Shown one piece after another: positions 10,105 to 20,658 of a stretch of DNA of 64,000 nucleotides. Source of the DNA: Rhizobium johnstonii 3841 (GTDB taxonomy: Bacteria > Pseudomonadota > Alphaproteobacteria > Rhizobiales > Rhizobiaceae); assembly GCF_000009265.1 (NCBI RefSeq), contig NC_008380.1:1431501-1495500 (forward strand), in the 5' to 3' direction. The position numbers were made by a program, and so were the translations under genes. Every line of letters begins with the position of its first letter. Position 1 is the stretch's first letter. The notes beneath the pieces were generated by a model, which was not told the DNA's origin, ran no database searches, and was given only the letters and a program-made list of their open reading frames with translations.

Positions 10105-10536
10105 ATGACGGATATAGCAACCGGCAGTGCGCCGGAGCTGCTTGTGGAACTGACAGCCGACATCGTCGCGGCCTATGTCAGCAACCATGTTGTACCGGTC
10201 AGCGACCTGGCCAATCTGATTTCCGACGTGCATTCGGCACTGAGCAACACGTCCGTACCGCAGCCTGCTGCGGCGATCGTCGAAAAGCAGAAGCCTGCAG
10301 TTTCTGTCCGCAAGTCCGTACAGGACGAGCAGATCACGTGTTTGGAATGCGGCGGCAACTTCAAGTCCCTTAAGCGCCACCTGATGACGCATCACAGCCT
10401 CTCGCCGGAAGAATACCGCGAGAAGTGGGACCTGCCGACCGATTACCCGATGGTAGCGCCCGCTTATGCCGAAGCGCGTTCGCGCCTGGCAAAGGAAATG
10501 GGCCTCGGGCAGCGCCGCAAGCGCGGCCGCGGCTGA
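10105..10536 (+). CDS. rosR: Ros/MucR-family zinc-finger transcriptional regulator
   Basis: 143 residues, the size of RosR/MucR/Ros. The N-terminal half ([20 protein letters not shown]) forms the oligomerisation helices of the family. The C-terminal part holds the prokaryotic C2H2 zinc finger [19 protein letters not shown] (residues about 79-97), followed by [20 protein letters not shown] and a basic tail (GQRRKRGRG) that contacts DNA. These proteins bind AT-rich DNA and control exopolysaccharide, motility and symbiosis genes. The long leader and the strong terminator after the gene make it monocistronic. Could be called mucR; the R. etli/leguminosarum name is rosR. Confidence 0.93.
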   Translation: MTDIATGSAPELLVELTADIVAAYVSNHVVPVSDLANLISDVHSALSNTSVPQPAAAIVEKQKPAVSVRKSVQDEQITCLECGGNFKSLKRHLMTHHSLSPEEYREKWDLPTDYPMVAPAYAEARSRLAKEMGLGQRRKRGRG

Positions 10537-10559
10537 GCTTTTTCGAAAGCATCGACGAC

Positions 10560-10590
10560 AAAAAGCCGGGTCTTGTGCCCGGCTTTTTTG
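10560..10590 (+). terminator. Rho-independent terminator of rosR
   Basis: Strong stem aaaagccggg/cccggctttt (10561-10587) with a seven-base loop and a run of six T residues, 24 bases after the rosR stop. Because the stem is flanked by A and T runs, it could also work in reverse. Confidence 0.9.
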
Positions 10591-10863
10591 TGTGCCTTTT
10601 CAAGACGAAGAAATACTCTTTCCGGTATTTAGAGCCTTTCCGGGTTGGATTGAAGCATTCTGTTGGCTCAAACGGAGTCGGATGGTCGACTGGCCGGCCC
10701 GTTTCGGCCGGACGCCACGACAGCGTAAGCGATCCAGTCTTATGCTTTGCCGACAGGTTTAGAATGTATTCCTATACTATCAGCAAGTGTTAATATACTC
10801 GATTGCAGAGCCGGCACCGACCCGCTCGTCCGTCCTGTGGCTCTCAAAGCAGGCCAGCCACGG

Positions 10864-11286
10864 TCAAGCCGCAGTGCGGACTCTTGCCTCTTCGCGGATC
10901 CTGTTCACCATCGACCGCAGTCCGTTCGAACGCTGCGATGACAGGTTTTCCACCAGGCCGATCTTCGAGAATATCTCGAAGGCATCGAGCCCGGCGATCT
11001 CCGATGCCGTCTTGCCGGAATAGGTGGCAAGCACGATGGCGACGAGACCGCGCACGATATGGGCGTCGGAATCACCCTCGAAGCTCATGACGGGATTGTC
11101 GGGATCGCCTGTCGTATGGGTCACCAGCCACACCTGGCTGGCGCAGCCCATCACCTTGTTCTCCGAGGTGCGCTTCTCCTCGGCCAAGTCCGGCAGCGCC
11201 TTGCCGAGTTCGATAACATAGCGGTAGCGGTCTTCCCAATCGTCCAGGAAAGCGAAGTCGTCGATGATCTGGTCGAGGGATGCCAT
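10864..11286 (-). CDS. sufE: SufE family cysteine desulfuration protein
   Basis: 140 residues from ATG 11286; a longer frame to 11301 exists but MASLDQIIDDFAFLDDWEDR is the typical SufE start. SufE takes persulfide sulfur from the cysteine desulfurase SufS and passes it to the SufBCD scaffold for Fe-S cluster assembly. The acceptor cysteine is C48 in SENKVMGCASQVWL, the hallmark of the family; later GDSDAHIVRGLVAIVLATYS and GLVENLSSQRSNGL also match. It stands alone here, away from a suf operon, as is common in rhizobia. Confidence 0.93.
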   Translation of the reverse strand: MASLDQIIDDFAFLDDWEDRYRYVIELGKALPDLAEEKRTSENKVMGCASQVWLVTHTTGDPDNPVMSFEGDSDAHIVRGLVAIVLATYSGKTASEIAGLDAFEIFSKIGLVENLSSQRSNGLRSMVNRIREEARVRTAA

Positions 11287-11305
11287 GCGGAAGCCTTTCA
11301 CTATT

Positions 11306-11379
11306 AAAGCAGTTCCAGCAGAAGTGCGCAGCGGTTTTGCGTCCGGAATGCGTCAGGAAATGCTCTAAGACTGCATATA
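11306..11379. repeat. Dispersed rhizobial intergenic repeat, copy 1
   Basis: Contains a 28-base stretch (11322-11349) identical to 14963-14990 downstream of the peptidoglycan-binding protein gene, preceded in both by a gcaRttccag-like segment. It lies just upstream of the sufE start. The shared segment (core gtgcgcagcggttttgcg) resembles the mosaic RIME-type elements of Rhizobiaceae. Confidence 0.7.
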
Positions 11380-11404
11380 GGTGAAAGACCGGCAGATTTG
11401 AACC

Positions 11405-11445
11405 GCTAAAAAGAAACGCCGTGAGGGATGGGCATCCTCACGGCG
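11405..11445 (-). terminator. Rho-independent terminator of the DUF5330 gene
   Basis: Perfect 10-bp stem cgccgtgagg/cctcacggcg (11417-11426 with 11436-11445), nine-base loop. Read on the minus strand it is followed by a T-rich run (tttctttttag). It sits 90 bases beyond the stop of the minus-strand gene at 11534-12028. Confidence 0.8.
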
Positions 11446-11533
11446 CAGCAACATGCTGAAGTAAAAAGGGCAGGCACGTCAGGCATGGGGCATCTCCGCG
11501 TCATGCGGACCACCGATGCAAGCTGGTTGAGGG

Positions 11534-12028
11534 TCAGGTCGCCGGCTTCGGCGTCGGCAGCGGAATAGCGCCGGTCACCACGGCCTCAGAGGAGGCATCG
11601 TCCTCGACCGGCGGACGGTAAGGCATCGGCTGGTTGAGCGCGGCTTTTGCCTCGCGCACCTTTTCCTGGATGGCAGGCGTGGTGAGGGAAGGCATGTTGA
11701 GCGCCACCGGCATCTGCGGTTCGGCAAGCTTTGCGGCTGCCGGCGCCTCGTCCTTGAACTGGCTGTCGAGAAGTTCATAGGCAACGCGGGCGCCTTCGCG
11801 GGCTCGGTAGCCGAGTGCGGTGAGGGTCTCGGTGCCCTTGGCGCAGACTTCGGGCTTCTCCGAGCACATGCCGGTCAAATAGTCATAGGCGCCGCTTGCC
11901 GCCGTGAACGCGTCGGACAGCTGCAATTGCGGGCCGTTGGCGAGCTTGTCGGAACTCTCCGTGCTGAAGACGGAAAGAAGCACGAGCACGAGGCCAAACC
12001 AGAAGGATCCTTTGATCAGAAACCACAT
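11534..12028 (-). CDS. DUF5330 family exported/membrane-anchored protein
   Basis: 164 residues. It starts with a hydrophobic helix (FWFGLVLVLLSVF, residues about 9-21) that may be a signal anchor. The conserved part is QLSDAFTAASGAYDYLTGMC and SEKPEVCAKGTETLTALGYR, with two cysteines that could pair. The C-terminus is Pro/Ala-rich (VVTGAIPLPTPKPAT) and probably disordered. I recognise this as the rhizobial DUF5330 family, function unknown. It has its own terminator and is divergent from the histidine kinase gene. Confidence 0.75.
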   Translation of the reverse strand: MWFLIKGSFWFGLVLVLLSVFSTESSDKLANGPQLQLSDAFTAASGAYDYLTGMCSEKPEVCAKGTETLTALGYRAREGARVAYELLDSQFKDEAPAAAKLAEPQMPVALNMPSLTTPAIQEKVREAKAALNQPMPYRPPVEDDASSEAVVTGAIPLPTPKPAT

Positions 12029-12442
12029 TGTCGTTGCCCATCCTGTTTTCCCCGTCCGGTTCTTGTCGCCGAATCAGGCCGGTTGTCCGGTGTGTTTTCA
12101 CCCTACCGCCAAGTTGCGAATGCCGCTTTTCGAAACTCACGCGCATTTGCGGCAAATTTAGTTCAAATTTTAGCGAACGGCATTTGAGCCGCATTTTTAG
12201 TCGAATGCGAGCGATCGCCGTTAAGCATCAGGGCAGCACCTGCTTGCAATTGCAGGACTTTTGCCGGCTCGCCTTGCCACAGGAGTTAACGCAATGCTGA
12301 AATATGAGGAAAATCCGTCGCTTACCCCCTATTAACCACAAAAGGCAAAGAGCCTTCCAGATGCTTCAAAACGAGAATTTCGGCCGTTTCAGGCTGTGAA
12401 CAGCGCTTTTGCCTTATCCTTTCTTTAAGTCGCCAAGGCCTA
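12029..12442. other. Intergenic region between the DUF5330 and histidine kinase genes
   Basis: A 414-bp gap between divergent genes. No convincing coding frame, repeat or RNA gene was seen; only a short weak hairpin (aaggc/gcctt, about 12342-12356). It must hold two divergent promoters. Confidence 0.5.
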
Positions 12443-13994
<1,552 letters not shown>

Positions 13995-14023
<29 letters not shown>

Positions 14024-14948
14024 GGGAAAAAGGGGACGGCAGCAGCCGGGCCTTCTGATGTCAGGCGCTGCCGCCCTCGGCGGTCTCGGCCTGCAGGGCG
14101 CCTCCGTGCTCGGCGGGGTCGGCCTGCAGGGCGCATCCGTGCTCGGCGGCGTCATCGGCCGCAATCCGTCGATCGCCGGCGGCGCGATCACCTTCGCCGT
14201 CATCTTCTCCTTCGTCGCCGCCAATGCGCTCTGGTATCAGCCGGGCCTGCATCCGCATCCGATCTTCCGCACCCGCGATCCGCAGTCTCCGACCGTGCTC
14301 GGCGCCCGCCGCCCGGCCGAGGAGCAACAGGGCGACGTCACCACCTTCCGGATCGAACGGCCGCAGGATACCGCCACCACCAACGCGACACCGGCGCCTG
14401 CCGCACCCGGCCAGCAGCCAAGCCAGCTCGTCATGGACATCCAGCAGCAGCTGGTGCGCCGCGGTCTCTATAACGGCATACCCGACGGCATTATCGGCCC
14501 CCGCACCAGTGCGGCCATTCTGTTCTTCGAGGAAACCGTCGGCATGACCCAGACCGGCGATCCGACGCCGGACGTGCTCGTGGCGCTGAAGACCGATGCT
14601 GCCGGCCCCTCGACCGTACCCGCCGAAAAGCCGCCCGAGGACGTGAGCTCGAAGGCGGCGGCGGAAGACCCGGTGGCAGCGGCGATCCGCAGCGCCGAGA
14701 AGACCGTCAAGACGGTTCCATCGGCGGCAAAGCAGGTTCCATCAAGCCAAATCACCAATGTCGACCTGGTGTTGAAGATCCAGAAGGGTCTTTCCAACAT
14801 GGCCTATGCCAATGTCGGCGTCGACGGCGTCGCCGGCGAGCAGACCCGCGCGGCCATCCGCCATTTTCAGAAGCACTACAACCTGCCCGAAGACGGCGAG
14901 CCGAACCAGGCGGTGCTGAAGAAACTCAAGGAAATCGGCGCGATATAG
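13995..14948 (+). CDS. Membrane-anchored protein with two peptidoglycan-binding domains
   Basis: 317 residues from ATG 13995, with agagggg upstream and a 29-base overlap with the kinase gene, so the two are probably cotranslated. N-terminus: basic (AARKRKSPKGKRGRQQ), a Gly-rich direct repeat (GLQGASVLGGV twice, near residues 30-50), then a transmembrane helix (AITFAVIFSFVAANALWY). The periplasmic part has two PG_binding_1 modules: LVMDIQQQLVRRGLYNGIPD with GIIGPRTSAAI, and VLKIQKGLSNMAYANVGVDG with EQTRAAIRHFQKHYNLPEDG at the C-terminus. It probably links the membrane to the cell wall; the coupling to a kinase suggests a cell-wall or cell-cycle signalling pair. Confidence 0.85.
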
Positions 14949-15035
14949 AGCAATTCCAGTAAAAGTGCGCAGCGGTTTTGCGTCCGGAATTTAGAGCATT
15001 TCCGCGAGTTGGAGAAAAACGGAAATACTCTAACC
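14946..15035. repeat. Dispersed rhizobial intergenic repeat, copy 2, at the gene end
   Basis: The element begins at the TAG stop codon of the preceding gene (tagagcaattccag) and carries the 28-base stretch shared with 11322-11349. Its second half, agagcatttccg...cggaaatactct, is an imperfect palindrome (14995-15032). It fills the whole gap to the convergent AraC gene. Confidence 0.7.
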
Positions 15036-15036
15036 A

Positions 15037-16035
15037 TTAGGATGCCGCCTTCAACAGCCTGTAATGCGTCGTCATCGCCTGCCCCTCGACATCCACCACC
15101 TCTTCGATCGGCCCGGCCTCGCGGGCCATCGCCACGCGATAGCGTTTGGGCGGCATACCCGTCATCCGTTTGAAGGCGTTGCTGAAGGCGCTTTCGGATG
15201 TGTAGCCGAGCGAAAGCGCCAGCGCCGAAACCGGCATGCTGCCCTCCCGCAGCTCGCGTTCGGCAAGGCGCATGCGCCAGCCGATCAGATAGGTGAGCGG
15301 CGCCACCCCCGCCACGGTCTTGAACCGCAGGGCAAAGCTCGTGCGCGACATGCCGGCCGACTTTGCCAGTTCGCCAAGCTGCCAGGACCGGCCGGGATCG
15401 CCATGCATCAGCCGCAGCGCCGGCGCAATGCGATCGTCGCCGAAAGCTCGGAGCCACCCGACCGTCAATGGCGCCGAGCTCATGATGTGCGCCCTCAGCA
15501 CCTGCACGAACATCAACTGCGCAAGCTGGGTCGAGGCGAGCAGGGCGCCTGGCCGCTTTGCCGCCATCTCTCGCACCAGCTGGTCGAGCAGCCAGCGCAG
15601 CACGCCGGCTTCGGCAAGGGCGGCGCGCACATGAATGATCGGCGGCAGTACGTCGGACAGCAGCTCCATGCCCTGCGGTCCGAGCGCGATGTGGCCGCCG
15701 AGATAATGGAAATCCTCGCCAACGCCGTGGTGTGCCATTCCGTCGACCTTCTCCTTGAAGGCGCCGACCGCGTCAGTGGGCGTAACGGCAAGGTCGCTCG
15801 CCAGAACGAACGAATGCCGGCCGTTCAGAAGCGCAACGTCGCCTGCCTCGAGCAGAATGGGTTCACTGCCATTGTCGAGGCAAAGCCAGCAGCGCCCTTT
15901 GGCAACCGCGCTGATCTTGATTCGGTTCGGCTGGGGGAAACGCAGCGCCCAGGCGCCGCCGGCGATCAGCCCGCCCGACACAAGGCAGCGCGCATCGAGT
16001 AGGTTGAGCATCTCGGAGAGCGGGTCACTGATCAT
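15037..16035 (-). CDS. AraC family transcriptional regulator (cupin-type sensor), copy 1
   Basis: 332 residues from ATG 16035 (MISDPLSEMLNLLDARCLVS); the frame is open to 16074. N-terminal AraC_binding/cupin_6-like domain (about residues 5-195) with SGGLIAGGAWALRFPQPNRI and EDFHYLGGHIAL, then two helix-turn-helix motifs at the C-terminus: WQLGELAKSAGMSRTSFALR and MPVSALALSLGYTSESAFSN followed by AFKRMTGMPPKRYR. Divergent from an SDR gene. The same pairing occurs at 46369-48397 with a clear paralogue, so this regulator most likely controls the neighbouring SDR. Confidence 0.88.
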   Translation of the reverse strand: MISDPLSEMLNLLDARCLVSGGLIAGGAWALRFPQPNRIKISAVAKGRCWLCLDNGSEPILLEAGDVALLNGRHSFVLASDLAVTPTDAVGAFKEKVDGMAHHGVGEDFHYLGGHIALGPQGMELLSDVLPPIIHVRAALAEAGVLRWLLDQLVREMAAKRPGALLASTQLAQLMFVQVLRAHIMSSAPLTVGWLRAFGDDRIAPALRLMHGDPGRSWQLGELAKSAGMSRTSFALRFKTVAGVAPLTYLIGWRMRLAERELREGSMPVSALALSLGYTSESAFSNAFKRMTGMPPKRYRVAMAREAGPIEEVVDVEGQAMTTHYRLLKAAS

Positions 16036-16132
16036 TTTTGAACGATGAAGCAGGAAATCCGGATTTGCAAGCATTCAGAATCCCGTTTCCTGGGCGTACA
16101 TAAGGCCATCATGCAACAACGGAGGGCATGTC

Positions 16133-17107
16133 ATGTCCACCCCACAAGCTCCTATCGGTTCCGGCTTCGGTGCGGCTTCAACCGCCGCCGACGTCATTGC
16201 CGGGCACGATCTTTTAGGCAAGGTCGCGATCGTCACCGGCGGTTATTCCGGTCTTGGCCGCGAGACGGCTCGTGTGCTCGCCGAAGCCGGCGCCAGGGTT
16301 GTCGTCCCCGCCCGCAATCTTGGAAAAGCCAAGGCGGCCGTGGAAAGCATTCCCGGCCTTGCGGTGGAAAAGCTCGACCTGATGGACCCCGGCTCGATCG
16401 ACGATTTTGCCGATCGCTTCCTCGAAAGCGGGGAGCCGCTGCATCTTCTCATCAACAATGCCGCGGTGATGGCGAACCCTTTGACGCGTGATGCCCGCGG
16501 TTACGAATCGCAGTTCTCCACCAATCATCTCGGCCATTTCCAGCTCACTGCCCGCCTCTGGCCGGCGCTGGTGAAGGCCGAGGGTGCACGCGTCATCGCC
16601 GTCTCCTCGCGCGGCCACGTCTTCTCCGGCGTCGACTTCGACGATCCGAATTTCGAGAACCGCGAATACGCGCCCTATCTCGCCTATGGCCAGTCGAAGA
16701 CGGCGAATGCTCTCTTTGCAATCTCACTGGACGCTTTGGGTGCGAAGCACGGTGTCAGAGCCTTCTCGCTGCATCCCGGCGGGATCGTCACCACCAATCT
16801 GGTCCGCCATCAGTCGAGCGACTTCCTCAAGGCGAGCGGCTATGTCGACGAGGACGGCAAGCCGGTCATCGATCCGGAAAACAACAAGAAGACAATAGAG
16901 CAGGGGGCGTCGACCACCGTCTGGTGCGCCGTCAGCGAGAAGCTCGAGGGTCTCGGCGGCGTCTATTGCGAGAACTGCGATATCGCCGCCGCCGTCCCCG
17001 GCGATTCGACCGAGATGCTCGGTGTCCGTCCTTGGGCAACCGATCCGGAATTTGCCGAACGCCTCTGGCAGTTGAGCGAGCGGCTGACGGGCTTCATCAC
17101 CAGCTGA
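16133..17107 (+). CDS. Short-chain dehydrogenase/reductase, copy 1 of a paralogous pair
   Basis: 324 residues; ATG 16133 follows ggaggg. SDR features: nucleotide-binding TGGYSGLG (residues about 35-42), NNAAV in the central strand, catalytic YGQSK (Y-x-x-x-K) with an upstream serine in VSSRGH. Unusual shared marks with the 47438 paralogue are the N-terminal PIGSGFGA...TAADVIAG and the C-terminal GGVYCENCDIA with two cysteines. Members of this group are often annotated as oxidoreductases close to retinol dehydrogenase/WWOX types; substrate unknown. Control by the divergent AraC protein is inferred. Confidence 0.88.
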   Translation: MSTPQAPIGSGFGAASTAADVIAGHDLLGKVAIVTGGYSGLGRETARVLAEAGARVVVPARNLGKAKAAVESIPGLAVEKLDLMDPGSIDDFADRFLESGEPLHLLINNAAVMANPLTRDARGYESQFSTNHLGHFQLTARLWPALVKAEGARVIAVSSRGHVFSGVDFDDPNFENREYAPYLAYGQSKTANALFAISLDALGAKHGVRAFSLHPGGIVTTNLVRHQSSDFLKASGYVDEDGKPVIDPENNKKTIEQGASTTVWCAVSEKLEGLGGVYCENCDIAAAVPGDSTEMLGVRPWATDPEFAERLWQLSERLTGFITS

Positions 17108-17242
17108 TGGGGCGCCACACCGCCGGCCCACGGTCACGGAGTCCGATTTCCCTACAACCTAAGTCTAAGGTTCTGCCGCTGTTTGCAACTTATTAACCAT
17201 GTTGCCTGAAGCTTTTCTGATTGGGGCGGGGGAGCGTCGGTC

Positions 17243-18691
17243 ATGCATGCGCTGAAGGCGATAGACGATCTGGCCGGAGAACCGGCGGTCGAAGCGGGAG
17301 GGTCTGATCGCGAGGCGCTGCGCCACATCCTGCTGCGTCTTGCCGAAGAAGCCTCCACCCTTGGCATCGATCTCGTCGATATCGCCGGCGCCATCCAGGA
17401 CATGGCGGGAATGTCGGCCCGGCATGCCTTCGCCTTCGATCATGTCACCCGCACCGCGCTGTCGATTGCCGAGACCAACCGCTCGGTCGCCGTGTCGCTG
17501 CGCGAGACCGATCGCACGGCGGCCGAGGCCCGTCATATGCTGAAAGAATCGGCCGACCGCCTGACAGGCTCCGTCGCCGAGATCGGTCACATGGTTCAGT
17601 CCTCCAACGAGATCGGCGCTGAGATCGCCGGCTTCTCCAAGTCGCTTGCCGATGTCGATAATATCGCCGAGGAGATCAGCACCATCGCCCGCCAGACCAA
17701 CTTGTTGGCACTGAACGCCGCGATCGAGGCGGCACGCGCCGGCGATGCGGGCAAGGGTTTCGCCGTCGTCGCCACCGAGGTCCGGGCGCTTTCGCTGCAG
17801 ACCTCGAAGGCGACCGGCTCCATCCAGCAGACGCTGGACGAACTGCGCGTGAAGATCGACCGGCTGTCGGCCGTCGGCAGTGATGCGCGCGACAGTGCCG
17901 CCGGCGTGCGTGACAAGTCGGAGGCGATGCGCGGCGCCTTCGAAAGCATGGAACATGTCATTACCCGCATCCTCGACAGTTCGACGGTCATGGCCAACAC
18001 CACCGAGGCGGTCGACCAACAATGCGCCGGCTTCGTCGAGAAACTCGGCGAGATGTCGGCCGAGGTCGCCGGCTCGAATGTCAGGCTGCAGCAGGCGGCA
18101 AAACGCGTCGACAGCGTCGTCGGCCTCTCGGAAACCCTGATCCAGCTGACGGCGAGCGCCGGCGTCAAGACCGCCGACAGCCGTTGGATCGAGGAAGCGC
18201 AGTCGGTGGCAAGACGGATTTCCGGCGCCTTCGAGCGCGCCGTCGCTGAAGGCCAGATCGGGCTCGATGCTCTCTTCGACCGACGCTATCGGCCGATACC
18301 AGGCTCCGATCCGGCACAGATGATGGCGGCCTTCACCGAACTCACCGACCGCCTGCTGCCGCCGATCCAGGAACCCGTCACAACCTTGGACGAGCGCATC
18401 GCCTTCTGCGCGGCGATCGACGAGAACGGCTATCTGCCAACCCACAACCGAAAATTCTCGCAAGCCCAGCGGCCGGGCGACAGCGTCTGGAACACCGCCA
18501 ATTGCCGTAACCGCCGCATCTTCGCCGATCGCGTCGGCCTTGCCGCCGGTCGCAGCACCGCGCCATTCCTCGTCCAGACCTACAGGCGCGATATGGGCGG
18601 CGGCAATTTCGTGATGATGAAGGATATCTCCGCTCCGATCACCATCCGCGGACGGCATTGGGGCGGATTGCGGCTGGCAGTCAAGGTCTGA
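17243..18691 (+). CDS. Soluble methyl-accepting chemotaxis protein with C-terminal sensor-like domain
   Basis: 482 residues without any transmembrane helix, so a cytoplasmic chemoreceptor. The signalling hairpin tip is at residues about 141-186 ([20 protein letters not shown], then [20 protein letters not shown]). The usual order is reversed: the MCP signalling module comes first (about 60-330) and a globular domain follows (about 350-482) with [20 protein letters not shown] and the closing motif [20 protein letters not shown]. This C-terminal module resembles a PAS/Cache-like fold seen in rhizobial transducers. It probably senses an intracellular signal and couples to CheA/CheW encoded elsewhere. 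Confidence 0.87.
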   Translation: MHALKAIDDLAGEPAVEAGGSDREALRHILLRLAEEASTLGIDLVDIAGAIQDMAGMSARHAFAFDHVTRTALSIAETNRSVAVSLRETDRTAAEARHMLKESADRLTGSVAEIGHMVQSSNEIGAEIAGFSKSLADVDNIAEEISTIARQTNLLALNAAIEAARAGDAGKGFAVVATEVRALSLQTSKATGSIQQTLDELRVKIDRLSAVGSDARDSAAGVRDKSEAMRGAFESMEHVITRILDSSTVMANTTEAVDQQCAGFVEKLGEMSAEVAGSNVRLQQAAKRVDSVVGLSETLIQLTASAGVKTADSRWIEEAQSVARRISGAFERAVAEGQIGLDALFDRRYRPIPGSDPAQMMAAFTELTDRLLPPIQEPVTTLDERIAFCAAIDENGYLPTHNRKFSQAQRPGDSVWNTANCRNRRIFADRVGLAAGRSTAPFLVQTYRRDMGGGNFVMMKDISAPITIRGRHWGGLRLAVKV

Positions 18692-18753
18692 CCCCTGGTG
18701 GCAAACCCTGACCCTGCATTGCCGCCACCCGCGCGCCGGTCTATACCGCATCG

Positions 18754-19098
18754 ATGAGATTACGCGCCGACATCTTCATTTCCGCCCTCCTGCGCCGCGT
18801 CTTCGCCAGCGGCGATTTCGCCGCCGTCGAGAAGAAGGGTGCGGAGGAAGCGGGTGCGATCTTCATCCGTCAGCACTTCCGCGACGGCCTGGAAACGCTT
18901 TATGCGCCGGCGCCGCAGACCGCTTTCGACGAAGGCCAGGCCGGCGACCGCCTGTTCGAGATCCGCCTGTTGCGCAGCGAACCGGAAGCGGTCCGCGCGA
19001 TGCTGGAGCGCGAACGCAAATTCGATCCCGATCTCTGGATCGTCGAGCTGGAGGCGGATGAACTGGGGGACATGATCCCGCTTGCGAAGGGCGGCTGA
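18754..19098 (+). CDS. DUF1491 family protein
   Basis: 114 residues. The start MRLRADIFISALLRRVFASG followed by DFAAVEKKGAEEAGAIFIR is the signature of DUF1491, a small cytoplasmic alphaproteobacterial family of unknown function. No signal peptide or membrane segment; acidic C-terminal half (RERKFDPDLWIVELEADEL). It lies 62 bases after the chemoreceptor on the same strand, but a functional link is not evident. Confidence 0.85.
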   Translation: MRLRADIFISALLRRVFASGDFAAVEKKGAEEAGAIFIRQHFRDGLETLYAPAPQTAFDEGQAGDRLFEIRLLRSEPEAVRAMLERERKFDPDLWIVELEADELGDMIPLAKGG

Positions 19099-19164
19099 GC
19101 CAAGGCGCTCGTCAGCTCAGCGTCATTTCGAACCGCTGATAGATGGCAGGTCACCAACCGCGGC

Positions 19165-20142
19165 TCAGCGAGACCGCCGCCCCATGACACGCATGTCGCG
19201 CTGCGGCGGTGCCTGGCGGATGAAGCGATAGTCGGGCGTTGCCGCCGGTGCGGCCGCTTCCGGCTTATAGGTGTAGCGATCGGCGCGCCGCCAGGCTTCG
19301 ACGCGTTCGTGGCATTCTTCCGGGTCGAGCGCATCGAGCACCATCCAGCCGCGCGTGACGTTGTGCTGCTGATCGGCAAGGTGCGGATAGAGCCTTTCGA
19401 GCACGAAGACGGCATCGAGAAAACCCATGCCGAGGCTCGTCAGTGTCGTGGCGAGCTGCTGGCCGGAAAGATCGAGCATGATGCGCTCGGCAAGCCAGCG
19501 GCTGGCGGAAAGCGCATCGGCCAGTGCAGTCGCGAAATGCGTCGCCTCGCGTGAGCGCGCGAAGCGCACCAGCAGCGCCTCCTGAATGTCGGTGAGCGTG
19601 CGCAGACCGAGCCTGTCTTCGTCGGCACGGCCGAGATGGCCGGCAATCCCGAGGATACGCTCGCGCAATGCCTCTTCATTGGCAACCCGCTGTTCCTCCA
19701 GCGCATCTGCCTCATTGGTCTTGGCCGGCGTCGGCGAAAGCGGCACCGCCGGCGATTCCATGACCGGCGCCGACGCGGCCGCCGATCGCGGCTGGCTCTG
19801 GCGCAGCGCCACCAAAGCATCGATGACCTTCGGCGAGAGTGAATTGCGGCTGACGATCGCCTTGACATGCGTTGCGCCTTGCATGCGCGCGATGGTGATC
19901 AGTGTATCGTCGGCGATTGCCTTCGAGGCGGCAAGAAAAGGGGCTGCGATCTCGATCGGCTGGTTGCCGATGAACAGCGCCACGGCGGGCGGCATGTTCT
20001 CGCATTGGGATAGCGCCGCGACCGCCTGGCGCTTGGCCTCGTCGGAGGAGGCCTGGAACAGCGGCATGAAAAGTTCGGCGAATTGGCGCAGTTCGGACCG
20101 TGTCGGATGAGACAGGTTCTCGAAACTGCTGACAGTCGCCAT
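19165..20142 (-). CDS. DUF2336 domain-containing protein
   Basis: 325 residues from ATG 20142 (MATVSSFENLSHPTRSELRQ); a longer frame reaches 20205. The protein consists of short alpha-helical repeats: LAASKAIADDTLITIARMQG, THVKAIVSRNSLSPKVIDAL and similar units, characteristic of DUF2336 and HEAT-like helical proteins of Rhizobiales. A Pro/Ala-rich linker (ASAPVMESPAVPLSPTPAKT) splits the N- and C-terminal halves. No enzymatic motif. In other alphaproteobacteria such proteins are found near chemotaxis and motility genes; here the MCP gene is about 0.5 kb away, convergent. Function unknown. Confidence 0.8.
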   Translation of the reverse strand: MATVSSFENLSHPTRSELRQFAELFMPLFQASSDEAKRQAVAALSQCENMPPAVALFIGNQPIEIAAPFLAASKAIADDTLITIARMQGATHVKAIVSRNSLSPKVIDALVALRQSQPRSAAASAPVMESPAVPLSPTPAKTNEADALEEQRVANEEALRERILGIAGHLGRADEDRLGLRTLTDIQEALLVRFARSREATHFATALADALSASRWLAERIMLDLSGQQLATTLTSLGMGFLDAVFVLERLYPHLADQQHNVTRGWMVLDALDPEECHERVEAWRRADRYTYKPEAAAPAATPDYRFIRQAPPQRDMRVMGRRSR

Positions 20143-20451
20143 TAGTACCACGTCCTTTTTCCTGACGGCCAAGGGGCCTTCTAGGTCTCGAAACCGGTCA
20201 CGCACAAAAACACCCCGAAAACGCAGAACAAGGGGACCAAGGCCGATATGCGCTGGCGGAACGCATGTCAGGCCATACGGTTATGAATAAATCCTACACC
20301 GGGACGGTTAATGCATGTTGAAGATTTTATTAAAATGCAACAGAAATATACACGCAAAACGTGTCGCGGCATGGTTAGCCGGCCATATAAAATGCGCGGT
20401 TTGGAAGGCGTGCTGCGACGATTGCACATCGCTGCCGTGATGGTGGAAAAC

Positions 20452-20658
20452 TCAGGCGGCCCTGTGATCGCGCAGCGCGTGCAGCAGTTTTTCGCGGCTG
20501 TCGTAACCGGCCTGATAAAGGTCGAGTGCTGCGGACGCCGCGAATTGCGCGTCGACGCTTTTGATGTCGATGCGCCGTTCTGTGCACCAGGCATCGAGCG
20601 CACTGCGCAGCACGTCGAGATCTTCAGGCGAGAAAGATGAATTGACCAGCAAAGACAT
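20452..20658 (-). CDS. Small conserved-looking protein, related to the one at 32056-32352
   Basis: 68 residues from ATG 20658 with ggaggg at good distance. Sequence MSLLVNSSFSPEDLDVLRSA continues to a helical body (AASAALDLYQAGYDSREKLL) ending in HALRDHRAA. The pattern S-x-DLD-x-L-x(2)-x-LD, then a middle basic segment, then AA-x(3)-L-x(3)-G-x(5)-L-x(2)-AL is shared with the 98-residue product at 32056-32352, so they look like paralogues. Function unknown; all-helical, cytoplasmic. Confidence 0.65.
   Translation of the reverse strand: MSLLVNSSFSPEDLDVLRSALDAWCTERRIDIKSVDAQFAASAALDLYQAGYDSREKLLHALRDHRAA

Noticed and set aside
10425..10793. Open frame overlapping the rosR end and its terminator
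   Set aside because: It runs through a strong rho-independent terminator and overlaps rosR out of frame; no recognisable content.
17165..18751. 528-codon minus-strand frame opposite the chemoreceptor
   Set aside because: Shadow of the chemoreceptor; no motifs, no ribosome site.
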